In this document: piece by piece, positions 37,777 to 50,662 of the stretch
Layout: the number at the start of each line of letters is the position of its first letter
Numbering within the stretch: position 1 is the first letter of the stretch
NCBI RefSeq assembly: GCF_050624435.1
Contig: NC_134537.1
Location: forward strand, 119,959,586 to 120,023,585
DNA length: 64,000 bases
Direction: 5' to 3'
From: Tenrec ecaudatus
Taxonomy: Eukaryota; Chordata; Mammalia; Afrosoricida; Tenrecidae
Made by a program: the position numbers and the translations under genes
The notes under the pieces: model-generated
Told to the model about the DNA's origin: nothing
The model's input: only the letters and a program-made list of their open reading frames with translations
Database searches by the model: none

Positions 37777-37779
37777 AGC

Positions 37780-38890
37780 ATCTTTGTAACTTCAACACTC
37801 TTAAAATCAAGTCTGACTTCTGCAACTGGTGGAGACTAGTGGGTTCCCCAAATCTAAAGCCCTGAGATACTCTTTAAATTTGAACTGAAAATATCCCAGG
37901 ACCATCTTTTAGCGAAATGGCAGATTGACCCATGAAATAATTAATTTCACCCACAAGTACTGCATTCTTTCATAAAAAATCTATGTAAGACAAAATGGCC
38001 TAAATTACTCTAAAGCAAAGATTAGAAGGTAAGGCTTAGGCTATTGAAAATTGAACAACTAGAGCATAATTAATGAGAGTGTTGACACATTGGGACATAT
38101 GTAATCAATGTCACTGAACAATTTGTACAGAAATTGTTAAGCAGGAGTCTAATTTACTGTGTAAACTGCCATTGGAAACAAAATGTTATTTTTTGTTTCT
38201 AATCATCAAGTGAGGCATAAAATCAAATCCAGCCATGATTTTTCATTATATATTACCCTCCTGCTCCAGGAAATGAGAATCTTTTTATGCGAGGATTTGA
38301 AGTGATTAAAAACAGAGAGAGCACCCCAATAATGCTTATTATTACAATTGTGCCCTGGGTCATTCAGATGTCAACTTCTGCATTATACAGTACAAACCCT
38401 TTTACCTGTGTTCCATTCCTTCTACCACTCTCGAGAGACTTCAAAATCATGGTATCCTGGAATGGCAGGATTAGTCTGACTCATTTGACTGTCACCAATG
38501 GGTGTTCGTCATCTTCAAACTGAGGATCCACTTCCTAGAAGAACTGTGGGTTTTCTGTGACTTAGACCTGAGATAAGAATTCTAGTGGAAACAGTTTATT
38601 TAGAGATGACCCCAAAACTCGTCGGAAAGTGTGAAGTGAACACAGGATACACCAATAAGCATATTACTGTACAGAAAGATGGACGTCAAGATTTCTGGAC
38701 ACTTCTGAGAAACTACAGAATTTTTCAAAGTCCCACCTGAAAGAGCCTGGAGTTGGACTCGTGGTTGATGAACTCCCATTTACTGACTGAGAGCTGCTCT
38801 CAGGTTTGTTAACTTCTTTACATACACAGCCTGCCCTGCAGGCTTGCTGACTCTGAGAGGCTTCGTAGAACCTCCAGTGGCTTTCACAGT
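37780..38890. other. Unannotated interval
   Basis: No recognised repeat or gene. The open frame 38287-38523 (78 codons) has no interpretable features. Confidence 0.5.
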
Positions 38891-38894
38891 CCTC

Positions 38895-40795
38895 TCCACA
38901 TTTCTTGGCGTAAACCAGTGAGTGCTTCCAGTGTTTCATCAGGTTGCTGAAGCAATTCAATTGGTAGTCCATCAACTACTGGAGATCTGTATTTCACTAA
39001 TATACCCAGTGCATTTTTAACTTCCTTCAGAACCACTAGTGCTTGGAAGAGAGGAATGAGGACTAGTTGGTTTGGGTACCGTGACTCTGTTCATACTTTC
39101 CGTTTTCTTTTGATGCTTTCTGTATCATGCAGTATTTTCCCATAGAATCAGGATTGCAGCCGGAGGCTTGAATTTTGTCTTAAATTCTTTCAGCTTATGA
39201 TATGCTGAGCATATTCTCTTTTAATTTTCTAAGTCGATGTCTTTGCGCATTTTATTACAATATTTGACTTTGTTTTCTTGAGCTGCCCATTAGAAATTTT
39301 CTATTCAACTCTATGACTTCATCATTTCTTCTATTTGCTTTAGCTACTCTATGATTAAGAGCAAGTTTCAGAGTCTCTTCTGACACCCACTTTGATCGCT
39401 TCTTTCTTTCCTGTCTTTTGAATTACCTTTTACTTTCTTGATGAATGATGTTCTTGATGTCCTCACACATCTCATCATGCCTTCTGTCATTAATGTTCTA
39501 TATGTGAAATCTATTCTTGGAATGTTCTCAAATTCATACGGGATAGATTCAAGGTCATATATTGGCTCTGATAGACTTATTTTAATTTTCTTAAGCTTGA
39601 TCCTGAACTTACATATGAGTGATCTGGGATCTGTTCCACAGTCATTCCTTGACCTGGTTTTGAGTTTCTCCAGTGTCTCTTCCAACAGAAGTAGTGTACT
39701 GTATTTCTATGTTTTCCATCTGGGAAAGTCCATGTGTATAGTCACCTTTTTTGTGTGGAAAAAAAAAAAGGTATTTGCTATGAACAAGTCATGGGTTTTG
39801 CAAAATTCTATCATTCAACCTCCAGTATCATTTCCATTGTCAAATCCATAATTTCCAACTACTATTCCTTTCTCTTTGTCTCCATCTTTTGAATTCCAAT
39901 CACCAAAACTTATCAATGTGTCTTGATTGCATAACTGATAATTTCCAACTGAAGTCACTGGTAGAATTCTTCAATTTTTTCATCACTAGCTTTTGTAATT
40001 GGTACATAAATATGAATAATAGTTGTATTGATTTGGATTCTCTTGAAGGTGGATGGATACAATCCAATCACAGACAGCATTGTATTTCATGATGGATTTT
40101 TCAATATCCTCTTTGACAATAAATGCCATGCCATTCCTCTTGATTGTTTTATTCCCAATATAATAAATTATCTGATTTTTTGATTCAAAGTAACCAATAC
40201 CAGTCCATTTCAGATCACTAATTCCTAAGCTATCCATATTTATGTCTTCTATTACATTTGACCATTTCCAATTACCCTATATTCATACTTCACACATTCC
40301 AAGTTCCAATAATTAGCAGATTTTTACAGCTATTTCTCTTTACCTTGCATCATACTCCATCAGCAAATGAAGGTCCCTAAAGCTCCACTCCTACAGGATT
40401 TACCTGACTCAAGTTGCCATGGTGAACTCCACTACAATAAATCAGCTCTTCCTCACCCATAATTTGGGTGTCCTCAGACCTCAGGGGCCCACTGTCTGGC
40501 AGGGTCTCTGACAATATTCTGTTTCCATTATTTAGTCCTTCAGTATCTACAATGTTTCCAAATTACACATGGATTTCTTTAGTGGCTCCTTCCTTCAAAG
40601 TGGGAGCCAAGACCTTGTTTGTGTCTTTCCTGAATCTGGAAGCCTCTGAAACCTCTTCACTTTGGGTGACTCTGCTGGCACTTGAAATACCAGTGACATA
40701 GCTTTCAGCAGCCCAGCGGCACACGAGCCACCACAATATGACAAACAGACAGACGAGTGATGGGCAAAAAGTCATACAAATATAAAATCAAAAAG
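38895..40795 (-). mobile_element. RTE/BovB-type LINE, endonuclease and N-terminal RT
   Basis: A long minus-strand copy. From low to high coordinate it contains the RT N-terminal part ('cttggcgtaaaccagtgagt'), the linker ('gactttgttttcttgagctg'), and the endonuclease. Minus-strand frames there include 39986-40237, which begins ISDLKWTGIGYFESKNQ, the substrate-contact region of the RTE endonuclease. It ends in the 5' region ('ccagtgacatagctttcagc', 'ccacaatatgacaaacagac'). Several frames of 100 or so codons survive but none is complete. Confidence 0.8.
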
Positions 40796-40821
40796 GGAGA
40801 ATCTCTTCCTCTTAAATGAGT

Positions 40822-41005
40822 CTCTAAGTGGCACCAACTTCTAAGTGCTCAATTACTGCATAAAAGGTTGGCATTTTGAACCCGTCCAGATGCACCTTGA
40901 GAGACAGGTGTCTGCTTCTGAGCGGCCACAGCCTAGGAAGCGGTTCTACTCTGTACACACAGGATCGCCATAAGGAAAAATGGACTTTATGGCAGTAAAG
41001 AACTA
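40822..41005 (+). repeat. AfroSINE, older subfamily
   Basis: 'gtgctcaattactgcataaa', 'ttttgaacccgtccagatgc' and 'acacaggatcgccataagga' follow the older AfroSINE order. Confidence 0.6.
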
Positions 41006-41034
41006 TAAAAACACCTTCCTTTCAAATCACAGAA

Positions 41035-41146
41035 ACAAGCAAGAAACAGATCCACTGACACCGAGTCACTGAGTGGTTTCAAACAGTTGATTTTTCAACC
41101 GCAGCCCAATATATGCAATGTAGGTTATGCTACTAGGGCTCCGCCA
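41035..41146 (-). repeat. AfroSINE fragment
   Basis: A reversed head part with 'gtggtttcaaacagttgatt' and 'ttatgctactagggctcc'. Confidence 0.6.
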
Positions 41147-41149
41147 GAG

Positions 41150-41955
41150 AGCAGGGTACAGCGTGCCTTTATTTCTCTAGGATATACCATGGTTTGGCTA
41201 GGCCAATGTTCTCAACATTCTTAACATTGAGTGTTGTCCTATTCATTACAGAATATTTAGCAGCATCCTTGACCTCCATGTACTAGATGCCAGTAATCCC
41301 TCCTCTGTAGTGATGATTAAAAGTATCTCCAGAGTTTATCAAATATCTCTGGTAGGGTCAAATGGGGCCTGGTAGAGAATCACCATGCTGTGCTAGGTGT
41401 AAGTAAGTTTTTAGGCAATAAATAAATAAAATGCTTATGTGTTGAATATTTAATTAGACATTTATATTATTGTTGACATTATTATGACCTAGGAAAAATT
41501 ATGAAACACTACAACTTGAATTGCTATTTATATACAATGTCCATGCAACCTGGAATATTCAAGTCTTAATGAAACCATATGCATCAATTGAGAAAATTAA
41601 CCAGGATTTGCCACCATATAGACATACTTGAAAAGTATTAACCAATAGTTTATCATTTAATAAAGATTTACTGAGTATCATCTAAATACCAAAATGTCCT
41701 ATAGAACAGACAAGACTCTTGAAATCAATAACCTGGTATAATTATTAATTTTTACCCAAAATATAAATAAACTACAAGTTGAATTGTGCCCCATATAGCC
41801 TTCAGGCCATTACCCCAATTTCTAATAATAGGAAGGTTTTCCTGTAGGAGACAACCTCAGGCCTGCCTCCTGCACCAATACTTAAACTTCAAAGGAAATT
41901 TGCTACTTTAAATGCTTTGCTCCCCATCCCCTACCTATGATTATAAACCAGTGTT
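41150..41955. other. Unannotated interval
   Basis: AT-rich, no recognised feature. Confidence 0.5.
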
Positions 41956-41957
41956 CT

Positions 41958-42140
41958 TCCAGTGAACTACAACTCATGGCATCCCATGTGTGTCAAAGTA
42001 GATCTGTGTTCTATAGGGCTTTGAAAAGCTGGTTTTTCAGATTACCTGGTCTTTCTACCTAGACAGAATGGACTAAAACAAAGGCAAACTTGCAGATAGC
42101 AGCAGAACACATTGATTCTTTGCACTACACAGGGCCTCCT
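41958..42140 (-). repeat. AfroSINE, older subfamily
   Basis: 'caactcatggcatcccatgt', 'gttctatagggctttgaaaa' and 'ttacctggtctttctaccta' match the older subfamily in reverse. Confidence 0.55.
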
Positions 42141-43099
42141 AAACTTTGAGTGTACACTTTCAGTGTAACAAAACAAAACAATTATGTTAGCAGTCATAGT
42201 AATGCCAATTCTTTGCAGTAGTTTTAGAGAAGGAAACATTATCTCTCCCAGCTAATAAAATCAACCTTATAGGGCAATAGGTAGCATTAAAAAATTATAA
42301 ATTAGAATTTACTCAATGGCAGTAAGCTTTGTTTTTGCTTCTATTTATTGATTGCTTTTCTAGGTTCACTAACACTTAAATTAACCTTTTAAAAGCTATT
42401 CAGGGACTCCTTGGAAGATGGTGAAGAGGTAGGAGTGACCACGTTGAGTGCTCTGTGGCAATAGCTGGGTTTGGGGTCTTGGAGACTGAGTGAAGTGTAT
42501 GGGATGTGCGGATGATCAAAGCTCATGGCACCCCAGTATTCTTCCTCAATCCATGGGTCTACCTTCCCCACAGCATTGATCTACCCTGATCCCCTATATG
42601 CACCATGGAGCTGCTATGGCTTGTGGCCTGGTGCCTGGGCAACCTCGACCTGCACTGCCCATGCCAATCAGCTTCTGGTGGCCCACACCACATGGTTCTC
42701 ACTGGCTCTACAACATGCAGATCCCAATGGACTTGTAGATCCCAGCCACTGGAGCATCCCTACAAAAAGAAAATCCATGCTCCCTAGGAGAGAGTAAACC
42801 TCAGTGAGCTAGAGATGCAAATGGATCCTGCAATGCAGTTGGCTCCAGGTAGTTTTTAGAATCATCTACCCTCTGAGAGAGAAAACTCAGGGCTCCTTGT
42901 AAAATGCCACCAAGCTCCACCCAAATGACATGCAGACAGCAACCCACATAAGCAACCACTACAAGAAAGCAAGAGAAACAAAATTCAATGTCTGAGGAGG
43001 GCCTAAACCTAGAAATGTACATAGAAGCACTCTCCGTGTTAGGTAACAGGATAGGGACAGGGTTGTGCCTCCAAATGACTAAAGGCCCTCTATAGGAGA

Positions 43100-43560
43100 A
43101 CAGGAAGAAATCAGGTGGGCAGTACACCTGGGTAGTCCAAACTAGGCCGAGGCTCATGGACTCACCAAGGTGGGCTTAATTCAGCAAATGGGATTGACCA
43201 ATACCTTTGACCACACCTCCCAGCTAGAGACTTCATATACTGCAGCAGCCTGGACAGCTGGCTCTTTCTGGACCAGCTGCTGGACCAGCAGCCTGAACAG
43301 CTTCTCTTTCCCTTGAGCTGGTTCCTGCAGCTACTCGGCATGTCATGGTTTCTCTCACCTCAGGCCATTACATGTGGGTGCGCAGTCCCACAAGATTCCT
43401 CATGTTCAGGGGTGAGCCCCAGCATGTCCAACACATAGTTTGGCAGGTTTCCCGGAAGTAGCATGTATTCTTTGAGACTGTAAGACCTGAAACATGCATC
43501 CTTTATCAAAACTCACTTGGATTACAAACCAGGCATTGGCATGAATACTTTCTTGTACAA
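43100..43560. other. Unclassified insert between L1 5'UTR and ORF1
   Basis: The text here ('gcagcctggacagctggctc', 'ctgctggaccagcagcctga') does not fit L1. The reversed sequence from about 43437 begins TGTGTTGGACATGCTGGGGC, which could be an LTR start. The class and boundaries are unresolved. Confidence 0.3.
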
Positions 43561-44179
43561 AGCCAAAAACCTAGGTATTTCCCATTCAGAAAACATAACA
43601 TTTAAACCACCACAGAAAGAAATCTTCAGAATGTGGCTTAGAGTCACACAGGATATGAGGGAATAAATACAGAAAACGAATGAAATAATGGAGAGGATAG
43701 AGTCCACATACTGAAGAGAAATACAAGAATTAAAGGAATATGCAACCGAATCAAAGAATACGGTGAGAGAACTAAACAACAGGCTGGAAGAAGCAGAAAA
43801 CTATCAGCAAACTTGAAGATAGTCAAGCAGAATTCAACAAATGGGAAAGGCAATCAAACAAGATAATCAAAGAAAACCTTAGAGCAATGAGTGATGCTGA
43901 AGAGGAGCATTTGAATAATTGGAATGCCAGAACAAGACATAAGAAATCAATACCCAAAACAACAAGGGATTTATGGAAGAAAACTTCTGCAGCTTAATGA
44001 AGGGACTCGATCCGCCAGGAAGCAGAAAGGACGCCAAATAGACTGAACTCCAAGAATACATCACGACATATAGTAGTCAAATTATATAACATTGAGGAAA
44101 CGAAGGATTTCATAAGAGCAGCTAGAGAAAAGAGTTCAGTACCCTATAAGGGAAATCAGATACAAATATTCTCAGACTT

Positions 44180-45911
44180 GACATGATGTCCCTCACTGAC
44201 CCATCGCCCTACAGGGGACAACACTGGAGACACAGTATGGGAATTGCACCCGATCTAAACCCACCAAACCTAGGCAAAACACGAGGGGGGTGTAACAGAT
44301 CAGCAAGAGAACAGAGCCGTGAGGTCCCAGGGAATGCCTAAGGTGGACTTTGGGGCCAGGGCGTGGTGCCCCTCCAGACTGGACTGGAAAATGCTCCTAA
44401 AGGCCAACAAACAGTGCTTGAACTAACTACAAACTTTTTTTCTTAGGTTTTGTTTTTTGTCATTGGTTTGTTGTTTTATTGTATATTGTTGGTTAGTTTT
44501 GCTCTGTCTTATTTTTGTGCATGCTATCTCCACAGGTCTGTCTAAATAAGATAGGCTGGATGAACAATTTGGAGGAGAAAACAATGGGACCGACAGTTCT
44601 GGGGGGACATGGGAGAGGTGAAGGTGGGGGGAAAGGTAGTAGTATTAACAAACCCAGGGACAAGGGAACCACAAGTGATCCAGATCTGTGGTGAGGAGGG
44701 TGTAGGAGGCCTGGTAGGGTGTGATCAAGGGTAATTTAACCAAGAGGAATGACTGAAACACAAATGAAGACTGAGCATGATAGTGGGTCAAGAGGAAAGT
44801 CAAAACAAGTAGAGGAAAGAGCTAGGAGGCAAAGGGCATTTATACAGGTCTAAATAAAGGCATGTACATATGTAAATATATTTTTATATGAGAATGGGAA
44901 AATAGATCTATGTGCATATATTTATAGGTTTAGTATTAAGGTAGAAGAAGGACATTAGGCCTCCACTCAAGTACTCCCTCAATGCAAGAATACTTTCTTC
45001 TATTAAATTGGCATTCCACGATGCTCACCTTCCTGACACAATTGCTAAAGACAACGCGGGTGAATAAGCAAATGTGGTGAAGAAAGCTGATGGTGCCCAG
45101 CTATCAAAAGATATAATTTCTGGGGTCTTAAAGGTTTGAAGGTAAACAAGCAGCCATCTAGCTCAGAAGCAACAAATCCCACATGGATGAAGCACACCAG
45201 CCTGTGTGATTACGAGGTGCCAAAGGGATCAGGTATCAGGCATCATCAGAACAAAAAATCATATCAATGTGAATGAAGAGGGGAGTGAGGAGGGAGACTC
45301 AAAGCCCATTTGTAGGCCACTGGACATCCCCTTACAGAAAGGTCTCAGGGAGGAGATGAGTTAGTCAGGGGAAATGTAGCAACAATGAAAAAATACAACT
45401 TTCCTCTAGTTCCTAAATGCTTTCTCTCCACCCACTATCACGATCCCAATTCTACCTTAAAAATATGAATAGGCCAGGGATATACACTGGTACAGATGGG
45501 AACTGGAAATACAGGGAATCCAGGGTGGATGATCCCTTCAGGACAAGGGTGTTAGTGACAATACTAGGAGGGGGAAGGTGGGTGGGTGGGTTGAAAAGGG
45601 GGAACTGATTGCATTGATCTACATACAACCTCTTACCTGGGAGACGGACAACAGAGAAGTGGGTGAAGGGAGATGTCGGATAGTGCAAGATATGACAAAA
45701 TAATAATATATAAATTATCAAGGATTCATAAGGGAGGGGGTAGTGGGGAGGGAGGGGGAAATGAGGAACTGATGCCAGGGGCTTAGGTGGAGAGCAAATG
45801 TTTTGAGAATGATGAGGGCAATGAATGTGCAAATGTGCTTTACACAATTGATGTATGTATGGATTGTGATAAGGGTTGTATGAGCTCCCAATAGAAGATA
45901 TATAAAAAAAG
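44180..45911 (+). mobile_element. Younger L1 insertion, 5'-truncated (3'UTR only)
   Basis: 1732 bp of L1 3' sequence. It begins 'gacatgatgtccctcactga', carries a long G-rich 3'UTR ('tggggggaaaggtag'), and ends 'gagctcccaatagaagatat' plus an A-rich tail. It is flanked by a 15 bp target duplication AATATTCTC(A/G)GACTT (44165-44179 and 45912-45926), with one mismatch. It interrupts ORF1 of the older L1. The 183-codon minus-strand frame 45452-46003 is a shadow in this 3'UTR and flank. Confidence 0.85.
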
Positions 45912-46728
45912 AATATTCTCGGACTTTTCAGCAGAAACCATAAATAAGAGGAGAGAGTGAAGTCATCTCTTCTGAAAGGTGAAGGAGAATAGCGGTAACC
46001 CAAGAATTCTCTATCCCGCCAAACTATCCATCAAAATATATGGAGAGATAAGTTTTCCAGACAAGGAAAATTTTAGAGAATACTTTAAGAAAAAAACTCA
46101 GCACTACGAAAAATTCTTCTCAAATCACTTTGGATAGAAGACCAACATCCACAGTGCCACAAACATGACACCACCACATAGCATGTCACTATCCAGATGT
46201 CAGTGCACTGAAAGCAATGACCAAGACGTCATTGACCCAATGGTGAAAAGAACGAAAGAATGAATCCTCCACACACAGATAGAGCACACTGCTGAAGAAG
46301 GATGTAGGAAAACATTTTGAACAAAAAGTATAACATAGCAGCAAAGAATCCACAGATGGATGTAATAATGATCTGAATTCAGTAGTCTGAGGTCACCCAT
46401 TAAAAGACAAAAGGCTAGCAGACTATATTAGGAAACAAAACCCATCAGTCTGTTGTCTGCAAAAGACACATCTCCAGATCACAGATAAAAGCAGGTTGAG
46501 GGTCAAAGGATGGCAAAAATATATATCAAGCTTATGGCATTTTTTAAAAAGCAGGAATTGCAATACTCATCTCTGACAAAAATTGACTTCAAGGTACAAG
46601 AGATAAAGATGGGCACTATATAATGCTTAAGGTATCAGTAAACCAACAGCTAGTGAGCATAATAAACATATATGTGCCCAACAAGAGACCTGATATATTC
46701 ATCAACCAAATCCTACAAAAGATGAAAA

Positions 46729-47010
46729 ATGCAAATCACAGGATTAATAATCATAGGAGACTTCAATATGCCACTTTCCAACAATGACAGCTCAATGGAA
46801 AATAAGCTCAACAAGAAGGCTACAAAACTAAACTCTACAGTTAGACAACATGATCTGATAGACATATTCAGAGCTCTCCACCCAAATTTAAAAATCACAT
46901 TCTTTTCAAGTGCACATTGCACATATGAAAAAAAGAGACTACATATTGGGACACAAGTCGATCTTGAGGAAATTCGAACATATAGCTGTCACTCAGACTT
47001 CTTTTACTGA
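46729..47010 (+). pseudogene. L1 ORF2 endonuclease remnant
   Basis: A 93-codon frame that includes IIIGDFNMPLS, the catalytic-loop motif of the L1 apurinic-type endonuclease. It is followed by HDLIDIFRALHP and FFSSAHCTYEK, which matches the C-terminal half of the domain. The frame upstream (46600-46728) encodes NIYVPNKRPD in line with the same domain but is separated by a break. It is not functional. Confidence 0.75.
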
Positions 47011-47416
47011 CCACTGCAATAAAGCTGCAAATCAACAAAAGCAACTTTTAAAAAATGAAAAAATACTTGGAAGATGAATAACTTTCTTCTTCAAAAGGAA
47101 TGGGTACTGACCCACATAAGAGATAAAATTGGGAAGTTTTTAGAAACTAATGAGAATGAAAATAAAATATTCCAAAACCTATGAGATACTGCAAAGCAGT
47201 TACCAGAGAATGTTTGATGGTGATACTGCACATATGAAGAAGGAAGAGAGCCCTATTGTTGATACTCTATCACAAAACCTTCAGCAATTGGAACAGAGTT
47301 AACAGAATAATCCTTCAAATAGCAAAATAAAAGAAATGATAAAAATGAGGGAGGAGGTAACTGAGTGGGAAAACAAAGGACCTATGGAGAAATTAACTCA
47401 GTACGAAGCTGGTTCT

Positions 47417-47577
47417 GAGGGAGGGAAAAACGGGCTGATACCAAGGGCTCAAGTAGAGAACAAGTATTTTGAGAATGATTAGGGCAAAATAACGTACAAA
47501 TGTGCTTGACACACACTGGATGGATGTATGGATGGTGATAAGAGTTGTATGAGCCCCCAATAAAATGATTTTTTTTA
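47417..47577 (+). mobile_element. Short L1 3'-end insertion
   Basis: 161 bp of L1 3' terminus ('aacgtacaaatgtgcttgac', 'gagttgtatgagcccccaat', AATAAA, T/A-rich tail). It is flanked by AAGCTGG(T/C)TCT at 47406-47416 and 47578-47588, an 11 bp target duplication with one mismatch. The host L1 ORF2 frame resumes after it. Confidence 0.85.
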
Positions 47578-48049
47578 AAGCTGGCTCTTCATAAAAATTA
47601 ACAGAATCGACAAATCTTTGGTAAATCTTATAAAAGATGGGAAAGTATAGACATCAATATCCAAAATGAGGGAAGAAACAAGGGACATTACAATTGACCC
47701 TTATGAAATTAAAAGACTAATTATACAGAACTGTGAAGTTCTGTACTATAATGAATACAACAACTTAGAAGACATGGACAAATACTGTGAAAAACAAGCC
47801 CTCCCCAGATAATCTCATATAGATATGTCACTAACCTGAACAGACATATAGCAAAAGAAGTAATAGTAGTGAAATAAAAATAGATGACGTTTTCAAGGAA
47901 CTAGTTCCAAATAAAAAAGCTCTGACCAAAATGGCTTCACAGGAGAATTCTACCAAGCATTCAGGAAAAAGGTGACACCAATGCCACACAAGCTCTTCCA
48001 GAGCATACAAAAAGACAGTAAACTCCCAAACACATTTCATGAAGCTGGT

Positions 48050-48551
48050 TGTGGCAATTACATATCTGTCAACTTGAAAAGGGGTGGAGTCTAGCCTGTC
48101 AATCAGGTCACAGCCAATGAGGCCTCTGTGTGGGCATGGCCTTCTGCTGGGGATTCTGAGAACTCCTTTCTTCCTTCTTGGAGTGGGACACACTCTCTCT
48201 CTGCTACACAATCCTGTTCACAAGCCACATGGAGACACTGATGGAGCCAGAGCCTGGAGCTGAAGTAGCCACTTGGAGACCCATGTCAGTGCTGAGAGCC
48301 TTCCACTGCCAATGGATCGACAAGACATTCCACCCACTGCCCTGTGTATTCCTGCATTCGGCATTATTGCATGGCTACATGAATCTAAAGAGTAATTTAT
48401 GGAAAATTATTGGGCTAATATTGGACTTATCGACTTGATCTGAACTGGACTGGGATGTTTCTCAATATAGTTGTTCTTTTATATAAAGCTCTTTCTTACA
48501 CACATATGAGTGTTCATGAATTTGTTTCTCTAGTCTATCTAGACTAACACA
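48050..48551 (+). mobile_element. ERVL-type LTR (upstream, subfamily C)
   Basis: 502 bp. It starts TGTGGCAATTACATATCTG, has 'tatataaagctctttcttac' near 48481, and ends 'ctatctagactaacaca'. Its U3 carries 'tgggcatggccttctgctgg' and 'gggattctgagaactcc', as does the LTR at 63.0 kb. This is unlike the LTR at 50.16 kb. It is followed by a primer-binding site. Confidence 0.82.
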
Positions 48552-50157
48552 TTATGGTACCTTGGGAGTGGGGTACTAGAGAAACAAATCTTAAAGATGG
48601 AGAGTGGAAGCTTGTTTGACCTCTGCCTCATGGTAGTTCTTCTTTGGCTAGGAAGAGGTCAGATATGGCCATGAAGTTTACTAGGTTGTTTTTGGGAAAA
48701 AAATATGGTAACTTAAATTTTGATCATTTTCTTTAGTTGTTGTGTTTGGTTATTCCTGTTTGAAACAGCAAAAATAAATGTGATTAATGTATTTTATACT
48801 CAGGGGTAGAAATCGCCCCTTGATGTTCTCAGAGACCAGGTTGCTTAGTGAAAATGGCTGACAAAAGGTTAAAATGGCTGACAGAAATCCTAGATCTGGC
48901 CTGATTCAGTCAGCAACCTAAGGTCATATTTCATATTAATGGAATAGTTTAGATAAGAATTCAGATAAGATAGATAAGGATTGAACCTGACTGTCTTAAG
49001 AATTGAGCTTAGGATCTGATTCTACTATGTTTATGCTGATTTAGTCTGCTTATTATTGTTAATATAATGATTGATAGAAATTATTATTGGGAAATAAAAA
49101 TAGTTTGTAAGACTACTTTCCTTAAGCCATTAAATTGGAATTAAAATGGGTTAGGGCATGCCTGCAAGGAAGGCTATGAATGGAGAAGTGTCCTGATTAC
49201 TCAGCACATTCAGAGGTGAAGAGATTTTCCTAGGGGGCTGTTGACAGATTGAAGAAAAAGGGAACTCTGGGTTTTTTGCATTTTGGACTAGTGGTTTGTG
49301 CCTGAGGCTGGGAAAATTTGGAACATGAAAGGAACTCTCCACTCTAGACTGAACTATTAAATGGGACCAGTGAGCAGGCTGAAATACTTTCTAGGTGACC
49401 ACCTGGATCCACTTGTTAAGTGGAAGTGAGAGAAATGCAGCAATAAAGAGATGGGTTGAGTCTGGCCACTGACACTGATGGACCTGCTTCACAGGGACTA
49501 GAAGAAAAAAGGGAGTAGGTTGACTGGTCTGATTTTCATGACCTAGCACAAGGGGGCCAGAGTTGTTGAGAATTTGTGATGGGGCCCATGGTGTAAAGGC
49601 AAGGTGACCAGTGGGCACCCTGGTGGGCTAAGTGAAGTGGCCCACATTAAGTTGACCAGAATCCAACCAGATGGAGAGAATACTTTTGGGCCTGTGAAGT
49701 GGTGCATATTGCTGCTGACTTTATGAAAGGCCTGTTCTAATTTGACTTTGCTTATGGGTGCAGACTTCACAAGCTTCCAACTGGAATGAAGATTCTTTAC
49801 ATCAAAGATTAGACTTGTCTCCTCAGAGCACTGGTTTGGCATAAGTGGGTAGTACAGAAAATGGATACACAAAATTGGGTGGATAAAGGCAAGGAATGAC
49901 TGGCCTACAAACTTTCATAGCTGGGGGAATATACTTATGGGATTAAGGTGTAGGTGTTTACTTAACTGTAATTGTTAAGTGTGAAATATTGTTTTGTTCA
50001 TTTAAAAATATTGTGTTTGAATAAGGGTGGCATGTACTGAATGGTATGCATCTTAGTTTTATCCTGGTAGGTACAGATATGATTTCATTACTGTTTGTTT
50101 GAAAATTATGTATAGCTGAAGAGTTGTGTGAAAGTTTCAAGTTGATAAGGGGTGGCA
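48552..50157 (+). mobile_element. ERVL/MaLR-like internal region, nonautonomous
   Basis: It starts TTA then TGGTACCTTGGGAGTGGGG (48555 on), a good match to a tRNA-Leu primer-binding site. About 1.6 kb follow without a long frame, and it closes with 'gttgataaggggtggca' just before the next LTR. The two ends match the internal region of the minus-strand provirus at 19.4-21.15 kb. The length and lack of genes resemble MaLR elements mobilised by ERV-L proteins. Confidence 0.72.
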
Positions 50158-50662
50158 TATGGTAGTTAGATAATCTGTTATCAACTTGAGACCATTAAGA
50201 GTGAAGGGCTGGAGTTTAGCCTTGTCAATCAGGTCAGCTTGAAGCACTCGAGATAAATAGCTGACTAGAGGCCATACACAATCTTTTTGCTTGGTCTCTG
50301 CTACTCATTCCTGTTGACAAGCCACATGGGTCTATGCTGATGGCAGCGAGAGCCCTGGACTTGGAGAAGCCACATGGATAGCCCTGCCAGCATTGAGATG
50401 CTTCCACTACCACTGGATCCACAAGACTTTCCACCCACTGCCCCTTGATCTTCCTGCATTTGGTGCCATTACATGTGCTGCATGAGTCGGAAGAGGTATT
50501 TATAGACTGGCATTGGACATATGCACTAGTATTGGACTTATGGACTTTATCTAGACTAGGCTGGGATGTTTTCTTAATATTCAACTATGCTTATATATAA
50601 AGCTCTTTCAGATACACATGAGTCTCCCTAGATTGTTTCTGTAGTCTACTTGGACTAACACA
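50158..50662 (+). mobile_element. ERVL-type LTR (downstream, subfamily A)
   Basis: 505 bp from TATGGTAGTTAGATAATC to 'ctacttggactaacaca'. Its U3 has 'ctcgagataaatagctgact', matching the subfamily of the 18.9 kb LTR and different from the upstream LTR. The flanking 5 bases (CTGGT before 48050, ATATT after 50662) do not match. Confidence 0.82.

Noticed and set aside
39368..39851. Frames of 105 and 137 codons on opposite strands
   Set aside because: Both lie in a decayed minus-strand RTE LINE. The minus frame is a LINE remnant and the plus frame is its shadow.
45452..46003. 183-codon minus-strand open frame
   Set aside because: It lies antisense to an L1 3'UTR and its junction with old L1. The Pro/Tyr-rich reading is a by-product of the G-rich 3'UTR.
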